From Chloroflexi bacterium 54-19 (GTDB lineage: Bacteria; Chloroflexota; Chloroflexia; Chloroheliales; Chloroheliaceae), in the NCBI GenBank assembly GCA_001898225.1, contig MKTJ01000072.1:248001-312000 (forward strand): DNA of 64,000 nucleotides, written 5' to 3'. Under the pieces are notes generated by a model. It was not told the DNA's origin. It did not search any database and saw only the letters and a program-made list of their open reading frames with translations. The position numbers were made by a program, and so were the translations under genes. Position 1 is the stretch's first letter, and every line of letters starts with the position of its first letter. Shown here one piece after another: positions 15,303 through 24,518 of this stretch.

Positions 15303-18300
15303 TTATAAATCTTCAATATTTAAAAGCTGGTGGCGGTCATAATCGAAAAACTTCCCTTCCAGCAGTCCTACCAGGGTATTGGTCACCCGCACCTCCAGGG
15401 TGTTTTCTCCCACCTTTAACGTTTCGCACCGGCCCTGCCAGGTGTAGGGTGACCACGGCCTGACTCCCAGGGAACTATCATTTACGGTTACCTCAAGGCA
15501 CTCGTGCAGATTGGCATCCAATCCTTCAAGCACCAATTCAAAGGTTTCTTGCCGGGGCAGTTCGGCCAGTTTAAAAATAGTCGAATAGGCCAGGGTCCCG
15601 GCATAGAAAGGGAAACCCTTGGGCGGATTAGCCCTCAGACCAATAGCGGCGGGTAGTGACGCCAACTGTAGTATCCCGTTGGACCCAGGGTAAACTCCGA
15701 AATTCCCGGTAAGGTAGAGTGGGTCGAGCAGCCCGTCCCAGTCACACCTGGCCTCGACGCGCACTACCAGCCGGTTCGTTCCTTTGACGAGCAGGGAACC
15801 AATTTCGCAAGCCCGGTTCGAAATATCGTATTCCCGGCGGGCTTTGAAATTGGCCGGGTCAAGGGCCTGCCCGTTCAAGAAAATGGTATAGGCGCCCTCG
15901 ATAGCGCCCGCGTCCATTCTAAGCTGACAATCAGGGGGCATTTCGGCAACCTCAAACGCGGTTTCGTACCAGCAGGTTAACGGGTAGGCCAGGGTATATT
16001 TCATGGGAGTGCCAAAGGTCTGCGAAAAATTTAAGGGCAGAGCCAGTTTCTCCGACCGGGCTAAATCGTCCAACTGGTCTATCAGGGTCTTGGGTTCTAC
16101 TGGCGGCCACATTACTCCTGGAAGACCGGCTTGCCAGCCTTCATTCAGACCTTTATTGTCGAGGTCGAGCGCAAAATTAAAGAGCCCCAGCCGGGCGGCG
16201 TTTGGTTGTAAAGCGTTTACCTGCCACTCCTGGGCGGCATTAATCTTCAACTCGACATGGCCGGGAGCGTTCAGGTCGGGGCCGGTTTCAACTTCCCCCG
16301 GCTTTGCCGCTACCCGGCTAAAGCGGAAAAGCCGGGCCTGGTAGGGGGCCAGCCTGACCTCAAGCTTTTGGTCCTGGCCGGAAAAAACCGGGGAAAGTGG
16401 AATAATCTCACCCGTTTCTAAATCCAACTCCTCTGTCCTGGCGGTATCCTGCCCTCCTTCGTTGAGGGAACCAACCCCGACCGTAATTTGATTCCCTTCC
16501 TGGTTTGAAAGAAAAAGCAGGCGAGAGTTATCACCCTGGACGCGACGGTGGGCCAGGAGGGCTTTCCGGTCGGCTTCCTCAACCTCAAGCTCGATTACCC
16601 GGTCAAGATGTCCCTTTAGAAAGGTAACCAGCCGGGTAAGTTGGTCAGACTGGATGCCCCCAGGACACTTTAGAAAATAGGCTGCTCCTTGCCCCTTTTC
16701 AAAAGGCATCTCGCCGTTCTCCCCTGCTTCCTGCCAGTAGTCGTCTGGCCCGACCTGGCTTGCCAGGCCGAATTGACCCCACATCTCGGATGCAACCCTC
16801 GACCCTGCTTCAATTTGTTCGTAAGGTAGGAGCCCCAGGGCAATGACGGTCCCCCCTTTCGCGAGAAATTCTTTTAGCCTGGCCCACGCGGCTGCTTCCA
16901 GGTTTGTCAGGGGCGGTAAAATTATGGTCGAATAGGCGGCGTGGCCGATTTCAAGTTTTCCCCGGTCGGTTACCCTCCCAAGGGCCAGCATTTCAGGGTC
17001 GAGATGGTCATAGTCAAACTGGTAGAGCAGCAGGGTTTTGCACAGGGCCGCCCAATCCGCTTTGAGCCGTTCCAACCTTTTTTCTTCTTCGGGGTCGCTC
17101 CCGCTATAACCAAATTCCTGGAAAGGATTGCCCAGATGGGTCCAGAGGCTGGTGGTCGGGTCAAGCACGGCGAGTTCGCCTGCGGGCTGGCCCTGGCTCA
17201 AAATATAACTCAGTCGCCCGGCGTAGTCGGCCAGCTTTTTAAAGTGAGGCCAGTAAGGATTTTGCAAAAACTGCGAGGGTGGCGCGTCGTGTTTTCTCAG
17301 GCCGTCGAGGGTATAAAAGAAGGCGTGAAAATTGAAAAAATTTATCCCCATGGCGGCCAGCCGGTCAATCATCCAGCGGGCGTCCTGGAGGGTCATCGAC
17401 CAGCCGACGCTGTGAAAGCACTCAATCATGGCCCGTTCCCGGCCAAGCTGGCGGGCTAACGAGCTAACCATCTTCGGGTTCGACCGCAAATTGAGGGCGT
17501 AACGGTCGATAATCCATTCGAGAGAGCGGCCCAACTTTTCGTGGGCGCTATCCCCGCCCGGCGTATCGCTGTAAAACTGAGTGGTCATTCGCAGGGCCGG
17601 GACTTCAGCCACGTATTGCAGGTCGTGAGCCTGGGTCCATTCTTTCACCTCCCGGTGATAGCTATTCCTGAGCAAAAGATGAAGCGACTGAAAATAGTCA
17701 TAGCGCACCCGGGCAGTATTTTCCCCGGCGGGGTGTTGTAAGGCGCCCAGGTTATCCAAAAGGGAATACCCGGTCCTTTCTTCAAAGAAAGCAGGCAGGG
17801 CCGGCGACCAGGGTGGGTTACCGTATAGACCTACCTCGTCACTAAAAATCCCTTTGACCTGGCCCGGCAATCTTTTCAGGAGTGGGACATAGCGTTCGTG
17901 GGTGGTTTTGAGAAAAGTTTTAACTGCCCCGGCGTGGCAGGGGTCGAAAAAGGTGCCGAAAAATTTAAAAGGTTCGATTTCCTTCTCGACAAAAATTTCT
18001 ACTCGCCACTTCCCCTCCGGTGCGGACCATGTTAAAAATTTGGTCGGTTGGGCTGTAAAGTAACGCTTGCGGTTGTAGGCGGTCAGGCCGGTCTTTTGAA
18101 AGACGTTCTGGACCTGCAAATTGCCGATATTTCCTTCCAATCTGACAATGGTTTGGGGTTCCGGTTGGTCCAGCGGAATGGCCTGGGCGGCTAAGACCCT
18201 GGCCCAGGGTATTTCCTGGGAAAATTCCTGGGGTCCGGAAACCTCAAAACTGAGGCATACAAGGTTGTGTTGCCTGGCGTCGGGATGTTGCAAGATGACC

Positions 18301-18596
18301 TCACCTCCGCTCATCCCGCTCGGATAAGGATATTCGTCATAAAGCCAGGCTTCCAGGCCGTATTCAGCCGCCTTTTCCACGGCGAAGGCGACCCGCTCGA
18401 ACCACGAATCGGAGAGATAGGGGATTTCCAGCCCCTGCCGGGCGCAGATGAAAAAGCCACCTACCCCTTTAGTGGCCATCTGGGCAATCTGAAAGGCAAT
18501 TTCGCTTTCAAGCATGGGGCCGTTCCAGAACCAGAACGGGATAATGCGATATTTGACTGCCGGGTCCTTAAAATTTTGCTCCTGGAATTGGTTCAC
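15303..18596 (-). CDS. Large GH106-like glycoside hydrolase
   Basis: A 1097-residue protein whose N-terminal third (FWFWNGPMLESEIAFQIAQM, GGFFICARQGLEIPYLSD, WLYDEYPYPSGMSGG) matches the GH106-like TIM-barrel family that includes alpha-L-rhamnosidases. The C-terminal third holds beta-sandwich segments of the galactose-binding/GH2-like type (LRMDAGAIEGAYTIFLNGQAL near 880, LEVTVNDSSLGVRPWSPY near 1040). There is no signal peptide, so it is probably cytoplasmic. The start is GTG with GAGG a few bases upstream. Substrate specificity is unproven. It is convergent with an AraC gene and near GH4, which suggests shared use of a plant-type oligosaccharide. Confidence 0.8.
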   Translation of the reverse strand: MNQFQEQNFKDPAVKYRIIPFWFWNGPMLESEIAFQIAQMATKGVGGFFICARQGLEIPYLSDSWFERVAFAVEKAAEYGLEAWLYDEYPYPSGMSGGEVILQHPDARQHNLVCLSFEVSGPQEFSQEIPWARVLAAQAIPLDQPEPQTIVRLEGNIGNLQVQNVFQKTGLTAYNRKRYFTAQPTKFLTWSAPEGKWRVEIFVEKEIEPFKFFGTFFDPCHAGAVKTFLKTTHERYVPLLKRLPGQVKGIFSDEVGLYGNPPWSPALPAFFEERTGYSLLDNLGALQHPAGENTARVRYDYFQSLHLLLRNSYHREVKEWTQAHDLQYVAEVPALRMTTQFYSDTPGGDSAHEKLGRSLEWIIDRYALNLRSNPKMVSSLARQLGRERAMIECFHSVGWSMTLQDARWMIDRLAAMGINFFNFHAFFYTLDGLRKHDAPPSQFLQNPYWPHFKKLADYAGRLSYILSQGQPAGELAVLDPTTSLWTHLGNPFQEFGYSGSDPEEEKRLERLKADWAALCKTLLLYQFDYDHLDPEMLALGRVTDRGKLEIGHAAYSTIILPPLTNLEAAAWARLKEFLAKGGTVIALGLLPYEQIEAGSRVASEMWGQFGLASQVGPDDYWQEAGENGEMPFEKGQGAAYFLKCPGGIQSDQLTRLVTFLKGHLDRVIELEVEEADRKALLAHRRVQGDNSRLLFLSNQEGNQITVGVGSLNEGGQDTARTEELDLETGEIIPLSPVFSGQDQKLEVRLAPYQARLFRFSRVAAKPGEVETGPDLNAPGHVELKINAAQEWQVNALQPNAARLGLFNFALDLDNKGLNEGWQAGLPGVMWPPVEPKTLIDQLDDLARSEKLALPLNFSQTFGTPMKYTLAYPLTCWYETAFEVAEMPPDCQLRMDAGAIEGAYTIFLNGQALDPANFKARREYDISNRACEIGSLLVKGTNRLVVRVEARCDWDGLLDPLYLTGNFGVYPGSNGILQLASLPAAIGLRANPPKGFPFYAGTLAYSTIFKLAELPRQETFELVLEGLDANLHECLEVTVNDSSLGVRPWSPYTWQGRCETLKVGENTLEVRVTNTLVGLLEGKFFDYDRHQLLNIEDL

Positions 18597-19079
18597 GCTT
18601 CCTCACATTTTTATTAAAATTTTGGGTTACCTTTTGATTTATCCGAACTATATACCATCTGGTTTGAGAAAAGGTGCAGTTATGGTGGCTTGCTATAAGT
18701 GCAGTATAGCATCCTGGCTCTTTTTTCACCCCACTCTAGCGAGATAAAGTCAATATATTAAAAAAATTTCTTTGGCTTGTTAGATGAGCTAAATACCTGT
18801 AGAATAAATTGTGATTATATGATACTCCTGGGATTTTAAGCTGGTTGGTAGTTATGATATTGCCCGACTTTAGTGGAATTTTACGTCCTGCTTAACTCTA
18901 AACTCTGCTCAAAGTTTTCTTTTTAGAAAACAGGTTCTTTGACGAATACTTTTATTTTTTTGTTATAGATTATTTCCATAAAGTCCACTTTTTACATTTA
19001 AGATTTACCGGCTAATAAAAAAGACCCGTTCCTATTTTTTGGTCTTCAGTCACACTGGCTGAAATTGGAGAGCGCAACC
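18597..19079. other. Divergent promoter region between the GH106-like gene and the NB-ARC regulator
   Basis: About 480 bp, A+T-rich, without a supported coding frame. It must contain the promoters of both flanking genes. A 6-bp stem, AAGACC (19021-19026) and GGTCTT (19041-19046), lies in the likely leader of the regulator, 34 bp before its ATG. Nothing else is recognised. Confidence 0.5.
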
Positions 19080-22058
19080 ATGACCGGAAACCTGGACTAT
19101 ACCGAAAAGCTTTTACCAAATCAATTATTTCAGTTATATCGGAACCGGGCAAATTTAACTCAGCTTCAACTAGCCAGGCTTTTGAACCTTAAAAGTTACC
19201 AGGCGGTAGGTTTTTGGGAAGAAGGCCGCAGTTTACCCAAAGCCGCCAACCTGAAAACCCTGGTCGAAATTTACCTGCACCGGGGAGTTTTCAACCGGGG
19301 TGAAGAAACCTTTGAAGCGCGTCAGCTTTGGGCAAGCGTCAAAAATCTACAGGATGCCAGGCTCAACCTCACTACACCCTACCCGGTTTTTGATAGTTTA
19401 TGGTTTAAAAGACTCCTTCAACAATACCTGGATTCCCAAAAGAACGCTCCCCCTCAACTTGAACAATTCAAGAAAATAGGGGGGGATAAAAGAGATAAGG
19501 AACCCGCAAATTCAAAAGCAAACCAGGCTGCTCCTATAAATGAAGCGCCCCAACTTACCGGTGCCTTACCCGGCCCTGCGAATTTACTACCCCGGTCGTT
19601 AACACCCCTGGTTGGACGGCAGACCGAATTAGAACAGCTTTCAAAATGGCTGGTCGAGACGGATTCAAGGTTACTGACAATGAGCGGTCCAGGTGGTACG
19701 GGTAAGACTCGCCTGGCTATTGAGCTGGCCTACACCTTATTACCTGACTTTAAAGATGGTATTTTCTTTGTGGACCTGACCACTTTAAGGGAACCCGATT
19801 TACTTCTTTTTAGCATCGCCAAGACGGTTGCTCCCGAACTTATGGGGGCCAACCGGAATTTATTCGAGTTCTTAAAAAAGTACCTTCGTTTAAAACGAAT
19901 ACTTTTAATTCTGGATAATTTTGAGCAAATTATGGATGGGGCACCTTTGCTTGAGGCGCTCCTAACCGAAACCACTTACCTGAAAATCGTGGTTACAAGC
20001 CGCGAGGTATTACAAATCAAAGGAGAACAACGCTTCGAAGTACCACCTTTAACCTTACCCAGCTTTATTCATTCTCCTTCTCCCGAACTGAACCTGAACC
20101 CGGCGCTGGATTATTTAGTTGCCCCGACCTCTCCTGAGATGCTTAATGACATAGCACAGGTATCCTCAATCGCCTTTTTCCTTCAATGTGCCAGGGTTAT
20201 TATTCCAAATTTCATTCTCACACCCGGAAATTACCAGCAGGTTATAAAAATCTGCCAGCGGTTGGACGGTTTACCCCTGGCCATTGAACTGGCCAGCAAT
20301 CACCTCAAGACTTTTTCGGTTGACCAAATGGTGCGGCGCCTCGATAAGAGCCTGGAAATATTGGTCGGCCCCAACCGCACTTCCTTATCTCGCCAACAAA
20401 CTTTACGGATGACCCTCGATTGGAGTTATGACCTTTTGACCCAGGCGGAAAAAGAGCTGTTCGAACGACTATCCATTTTATCGAACGGGTTTACCCTGAC
20501 AACCCTTGAGAAAATTGTAGCCGGTGACCCTTCTTTGAAAAACCTTTTGAAAGGGCCTCCTACCTGGGCGACCCTGGAAAGCCTGCTAAATAAAAGCCTG
20601 GTAAGTAGGATAGAAATAACTACCCCGGTAGCCATAGCCGGGCAACCTGGTAATAATGACGAGGACCGCGTTTATCGCTTTAGAATGCTGGAAACAATCC
20701 GGGAATATTCTTACGAAAAATTACAAAAAGGGGGACTGGCAGAAGCTCTGCATAAAAGCCACGCTCTATATTTTACCGGGGTGGCAGAAGAAGCTGTTAA
20801 GAACCTGTCCCGGAACGAGACTGAACCAGGTTTGATATATTTTGAATTGGAGCAAGATAACCTTCGGGCGGCCCTGGATTGGTGCCTGGCGACCGGAGAA
20901 TGGTCCATGGGACTTCGCCTGACCAGCGCCCTGTGGCGGTTCTGGCGGTTCTGGGGTTTTATCAGTGAAGGCAGGCGTTATCTGGGCCGGGTGCTGGCTG
21001 CCGTTCCGGCTGATTATTTCCCAGGTAATGATAAAAAGACCTTGGCAAGTTACGCCGAGACCTTATACGGGGCGGGCGTCCTTTCAATTCGCCAGTCCGA
21101 CCATTCCGAGGCGGCAAAATTCTTCCAGCAAGGGCTGGACCTGGCCCAGAGGACCGGGGATAACCATTATAAGGCCAAGGTTTTATGCTCACTGGGTGAA
21201 AATAACCGGCGGCAGGCCCATTATACGCAGGCCCTGGAAAATTATAAGACTAGCCTGGACCTTTACCGGCAATTTTCCGACGAAAGCGGTATCGGTACGA
21301 CCTTTTACAATATAAGCGCTCTCTGGCAATTAAAGGGCGACCCTGAACAGGCTCGCCAGTACGCCGAAGCCAGCCTGGAAATCTGGCAAAGACAGGCCAA
21401 CAAACTCGGCCTGACCGCCTGCTACAATATTCTCGCCGACATCTCCCTGACCGAAGGCAAGTATAACGAGGCCCGTTACATGTGTCACCAGAGCCTTAAA
21501 ATTAAAGCTTTGTTAGGCGATAAGACCGGACGGGCGCGTCTATTTATAATCCTGGGCTATATTTCGCTTGCAGAAGAAAATTACCAGGAAAGCAAACAAC
21601 TTTTTACCAATAGCCTCGAATTATTCAGATTCTGGGAAGATAAAAGCAGTGTGGCAAATTGCTTGAACGGGTTGGGTTTGGTTGGGCTGGCCCAGGGCTC
21701 AATCGAGCAGGCCGAGGCTTGCTTTTCCGAGAGCTTACGGCTTAACCAGGAACACTCTGACCCTACCAGCACTATTTGCGGGCTGGTGGGGATGGCCGGG
21801 GTATTAAGTCAACGGGGTAATTTCGTAAAAGCCGTCGAGTTATGCAGCGGGATTGAAAGGCTTATGGAAGTTAGCGGGAGCGCCTTAACCGCCCTCTATC
21901 TCCAAAAATATACTCAGACGATCAGATTCTTGCGGGATAACTGCCCTGAAGACGATTTTAACCGGGCCTGGCAGACCTCTAAAACCGCTTCGCCGGACGA
22001 GATTTTGACCGGGGTCTTTCTTTTCAAATATTCCACTAATTATTCTCTGCAAAATTGA
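19080..22058 (+). CDS. XRE-HTH / NB-ARC ATPase / TPR regulator
   Basis: A 992-residue STAND-type signal-transduction ATPase. An XRE-like helix-turn-helix lies at about 10-55 (LYRNRANLTQLQLARLLNL, AVGFWEEGRSLP), then a linker, then an NB-ARC domain with P-loop GPGGTGKT near 203-210 and Walker B ILLILDNFEQI. Next comes a winged-helix segment (RMTLDWSYDLL) and about seven TPR units from residue 600 to 930. GGAG 9 bases upstream supports the ATG at 19080 over the TTG at 19065. Such proteins oligomerise when a ligand binds the TPR region. It precedes the ADP-ribosyltransferase gene on the same strand, 340 bp apart, so it may control it; this is inference. Confidence 0.88.
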   Translation: MTGNLDYTEKLLPNQLFQLYRNRANLTQLQLARLLNLKSYQAVGFWEEGRSLPKAANLKTLVEIYLHRGVFNRGEETFEARQLWASVKNLQDARLNLTTPYPVFDSLWFKRLLQQYLDSQKNAPPQLEQFKKIGGDKRDKEPANSKANQAAPINEAPQLTGALPGPANLLPRSLTPLVGRQTELEQLSKWLVETDSRLLTMSGPGGTGKTRLAIELAYTLLPDFKDGIFFVDLTTLREPDLLLFSIAKTVAPELMGANRNLFEFLKKYLRLKRILLILDNFEQIMDGAPLLEALLTETTYLKIVVTSREVLQIKGEQRFEVPPLTLPSFIHSPSPELNLNPALDYLVAPTSPEMLNDIAQVSSIAFFLQCARVIIPNFILTPGNYQQVIKICQRLDGLPLAIELASNHLKTFSVDQMVRRLDKSLEILVGPNRTSLSRQQTLRMTLDWSYDLLTQAEKELFERLSILSNGFTLTTLEKIVAGDPSLKNLLKGPPTWATLESLLNKSLVSRIEITTPVAIAGQPGNNDEDRVYRFRMLETIREYSYEKLQKGGLAEALHKSHALYFTGVAEEAVKNLSRNETEPGLIYFELEQDNLRAALDWCLATGEWSMGLRLTSALWRFWRFWGFISEGRRYLGRVLAAVPADYFPGNDKKTLASYAETLYGAGVLSIRQSDHSEAAKFFQQGLDLAQRTGDNHYKAKVLCSLGENNRRQAHYTQALENYKTSLDLYRQFSDESGIGTTFYNISALWQLKGDPEQARQYAEASLEIWQRQANKLGLTACYNILADISLTEGKYNEARYMCHQSLKIKALLGDKTGRARLFIILGYISLAEENYQESKQLFTNSLELFRFWEDKSSVANCLNGLGLVGLAQGSIEQAEACFSESLRLNQEHSDPTSTICGLVGMAGVLSQRGNFVKAVELCSGIERLMEVSGSALTALYLQKYTQTIRFLRDNCPEDDFNRAWQTSKTASPDEILTGVFLFKYSTNYSLQN

Positions 22059-22400
22059 TTTAGCCGCGCTATAAATCAACCCTCCCCCAATTTAATTCTC
22101 TCAGCCCAGGCCAATTTCTCTCGCCGGTTTAGGGTAAGCGGCCAAAATTTGGCTTTTTATATTAAGTCACCCTAAAAGCCGGGGTCTCCTTTGCCCCTAT
22201 AATTGAATTGATGAGCAAGTTGAAAATGTATGGTAGTTTCCAAGCTTATTGTCTTCCTTGAACATTGTTTGCACCTGAAATAAGCCGCCCTACCCTGGGA
22301 ATATTCTTTTCAGCATCTTTTCAAACCCTGTTAACTTTAATATTTTAAGCCTGGTTTAGTAGCTAAAGGCTCGGAAACCCGGCCATAGAATTTATGAATT
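22059..22400. other. Intergenic region upstream of the ADP-ribosyltransferase gene
   Basis: 342 bp without a supported gene. There is no strong terminator after the NB-ARC gene and no clear ribosome site before 22401. It presumably contains the toxin gene promoter; no clear -35/-10 pair was found by eye. Confidence 0.4.
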
Positions 22401-24335
22401 ATGCAGAAGCAAAATAATCTTACCCCTAACTCCACCGCATCCTCTAAAAATACTGCCCCGGTTGCCGTTACCAGCGCCCCGGAAAATGGGTTTGCACCTT
22501 TACCGGTCTTGACTGGTCCGGCTAAATATAGCCACTCAAATATTCTCAGGATGCAACAAACCGTTGGCAACCAGGCTGTAATGCGCATGCTTTCCAACCG
22601 CTCAAATGCGGCATCCTCGCTTATAGCCCGCCCCGATTCTATCCAGCGGTCTTTAGCGCCCGCCAACGTTATCCAGCGCAAAGGTGGTGGCATGACGGCC
22701 AAAGAATTGGCTCCCTCTCTCACGGGAGGAATTGTCAACTCCACCTGGACGAAGATCCATAAAACTTACAGAGATTATATGGCGGCCACCGATCCCGACA
22801 AAGAAATGCTTTACCTTGGGAAACTGACCGACCTGCTTGAAGAATGGAAAGGAAAAAGGGAGGATGGAGAGAAAAAGAAGAAGAGAGGTTTGATAAGCCG
22901 CCTGGAAGCTATGATAGACAAAGAGTTTCCAGAAGTAATGGCAAGGGCTATCGGCTTACCCCCCGCTCTCATCGCGAAAATTCCTTCGGAAGATTTGAGT
23001 ACTTTGGCTTCTGCCGCTAAAAATTTGGAAGACGGCAAGGTCGGCCAGGCAGATGCGCAGTTACAAAAGATTAACCACATGCCCGGTTTTAACCTCATCA
23101 AATCTATGCTCGTGCGCCGATACCTCGGCCAGGTAAACCCTGAGTTGCAAGAGGCTATTAACAATCCCCAGTATGAATACAAGCCTGAAAATAAAAAGGA
23201 AGAAGATGAGAAAGTAGATAATTACTTCATTGGTACCCACCATAAGGATACATTTGAACGGGTAAATGAAAATCCTTTACTTAAAGTGGAAGAATATGAT
23301 AAGTCTAAAAAATATGAAATTGAAAAAAAGATGTATAAAGAGGGTGACTTCCAGCGGTTGGAAAAAAGGGAATTAAAAAGTTTGATCGGCTATTCTATGA
23401 ATGCTTATCATGATATGAACGGTCACTTGCGGAATGGTTTACTGGCTGGTAATAAAAACCAGGGCCAGGAGAATGCTATTACTGAGCCCATAAAGAATTC
23501 AACCGCCGGGTCCGGGCACTTGATTGAGAGTGCTTCGGGAGAAGCCTCCGAATTGACCGGTAATGCGGGAGATAGAAATTTCGATATTGATGAAATGACC
23601 GCAGTCGCGAATAACCTACCGGTTAAAAATTCCACTGCCGGCAATCTTCCTCAACTTCAGGATTCTACAGGTGGGAATTCTCATTTGATTGAAGACGCTT
23701 CGGCTGGAAATGCCCAGGCGAATCAAGATTCCGGGTGGAGAAATTTCGATATTGATGAGATTTCCGCCGCTGGAAATAACGCCGTCTTTGGGCATGCCCC
23801 GTCTGTTGATCCTTATAAGGATGATGAGGTTGATGAGGAAACTAAAAAGAAATTAAAAAATGAAGCTAAAAAGGCGCATATAGAGAAAGGGAGAATGGCA
23901 TTTACCAAGTCCGCTATTTCCGGCCTCAATAAATTGCGACCTTTCAATGGCAAAGTTTACCGTCATTCCAAATTTTTCCCGGGTTATAACGACCTCAACC
24001 AGGTTGGTGGGGTCGTCACCGATATGGGTTTTACAAGCTCTACCTTTAGAATTAAATCTCTGAGTGATGCTTTTGGTTTGGACATTATGGAGATTATCTA
24101 CTCTAAGAATGGTAGGTTAATCAAACCAATTTCGGAAGCCCAGGGTGAAGATGAGGTCTTGTTTAAACCCGGTACCCGGTTTAAAGTCACCAAACGAGCT
24201 GATTCCCACCCTTCGGTTGAAGATCCCAAGCGCAGAGAATGGGATGAAAAACTTGATGCCGAAATGAAATCAGATCTGTCTCAAAATAGATACAGACATG
24301 CTATTAAAGTTGTTATAGTTAAAGAGGAAGTATAG
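22401..24335 (+). CDS. Putative eCIS-type ADP-ribosyltransferase toxin
   Basis: A 644-residue protein. N-terminal residues 49-64 (LRMQQTVGNQAVMRML) carry the QxxxGNQAV motif found at the front of cargo and DUF4157-type proteins of extracellular contractile injection systems, followed by IQR repeats at 81-93. The C-terminus is an R-S-E class ADP-ribosyltransferase: helix SLIGYSMNAYHDMNGHLRNG (327-346), VYR with Arg521, GFTSST at 543-548, and GEDEV with Glu583 and Glu585 as the ExE pair. The core motifs are present. A 140-residue insert with two imperfect repeats splits the fold. There is no signal peptide or membrane segment. A weak ribosome site and lower G+C than the flanks may indicate acquisition. 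The target is unknown, and an eCIS locus is not in this window. Confidence 0.72.
   Translation: MQKQNNLTPNSTASSKNTAPVAVTSAPENGFAPLPVLTGPAKYSHSNILRMQQTVGNQAVMRMLSNRSNAASSLIARPDSIQRSLAPANVIQRKGGGMTAKELAPSLTGGIVNSTWTKIHKTYRDYMAATDPDKEMLYLGKLTDLLEEWKGKREDGEKKKKRGLISRLEAMIDKEFPEVMARAIGLPPALIAKIPSEDLSTLASAAKNLEDGKVGQADAQLQKINHMPGFNLIKSMLVRRYLGQVNPELQEAINNPQYEYKPENKKEEDEKVDNYFIGTHHKDTFERVNENPLLKVEEYDKSKKYEIEKKMYKEGDFQRLEKRELKSLIGYSMNAYHDMNGHLRNGLLAGNKNQGQENAITEPIKNSTAGSGHLIESASGEASELTGNAGDRNFDIDEMTAVANNLPVKNSTAGNLPQLQDSTGGNSHLIEDASAGNAQANQDSGWRNFDIDEISAAGNNAVFGHAPSVDPYKDDEVDEETKKKLKNEAKKAHIEKGRMAFTKSAISGLNKLRPFNGKVYRHSKFFPGYNDLNQVGGVVTDMGFTSSTFRIKSLSDAFGLDIMEIIYSKNGRLIKPISEAQGEDEVLFKPGTRFKVTKRADSHPSVEDPKRREWDEKLDAEMKSDLSQNRYRHAIKVVIVKEEV
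23494..23780 (+). repeat. Imperfect internal repeats in the ADP-ribosyltransferase gene
   Basis: Two units encode NSTAG...HLIE.AS...RNFDIDE (residues about 366-399 and 410-453). A 20-base identity, AGAAATTTCGATATTGATGA, occurs at 23574-23593 and 23739-23758. The encoded stretch is polar, Gly/Asn/Ser-rich and likely a flexible insert between two parts of the catalytic fold. Confidence 0.8.
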
Positions 24336-24396
24336 CCGGGCGGCTATTTTGCTTGAGAGCCGGTACCCTCATATAGAGGATTCGGCTCTTTTTATA
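24332..24396 (+). terminator. Tandem hairpins ending the ADP-ribosyltransferase transcript
   Basis: A short ATAGCC/GGCTAT hairpin overlaps the stop region. It is followed by AGAGCCG (24356-24362) pairing with CGGCTCT (24383-24389), with inner CCTC/GAGG and a TTTTTATATTTTT tail. The second is a convincing intrinsic terminator. The next gene is therefore separately transcribed. Confidence 0.85.
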
Positions 24397-24518
24397 TTTT
24401 TAGAAGGCTGGTTGGTGCGATAAAGGCAAGTCTGCGCTACAATTAAAGTCTAAATTAACCCAGGCAAAAATCAATATTTATAGGATAACCTTAAAAGATA
24501 AAGGTAAAGGAGCGCCAG

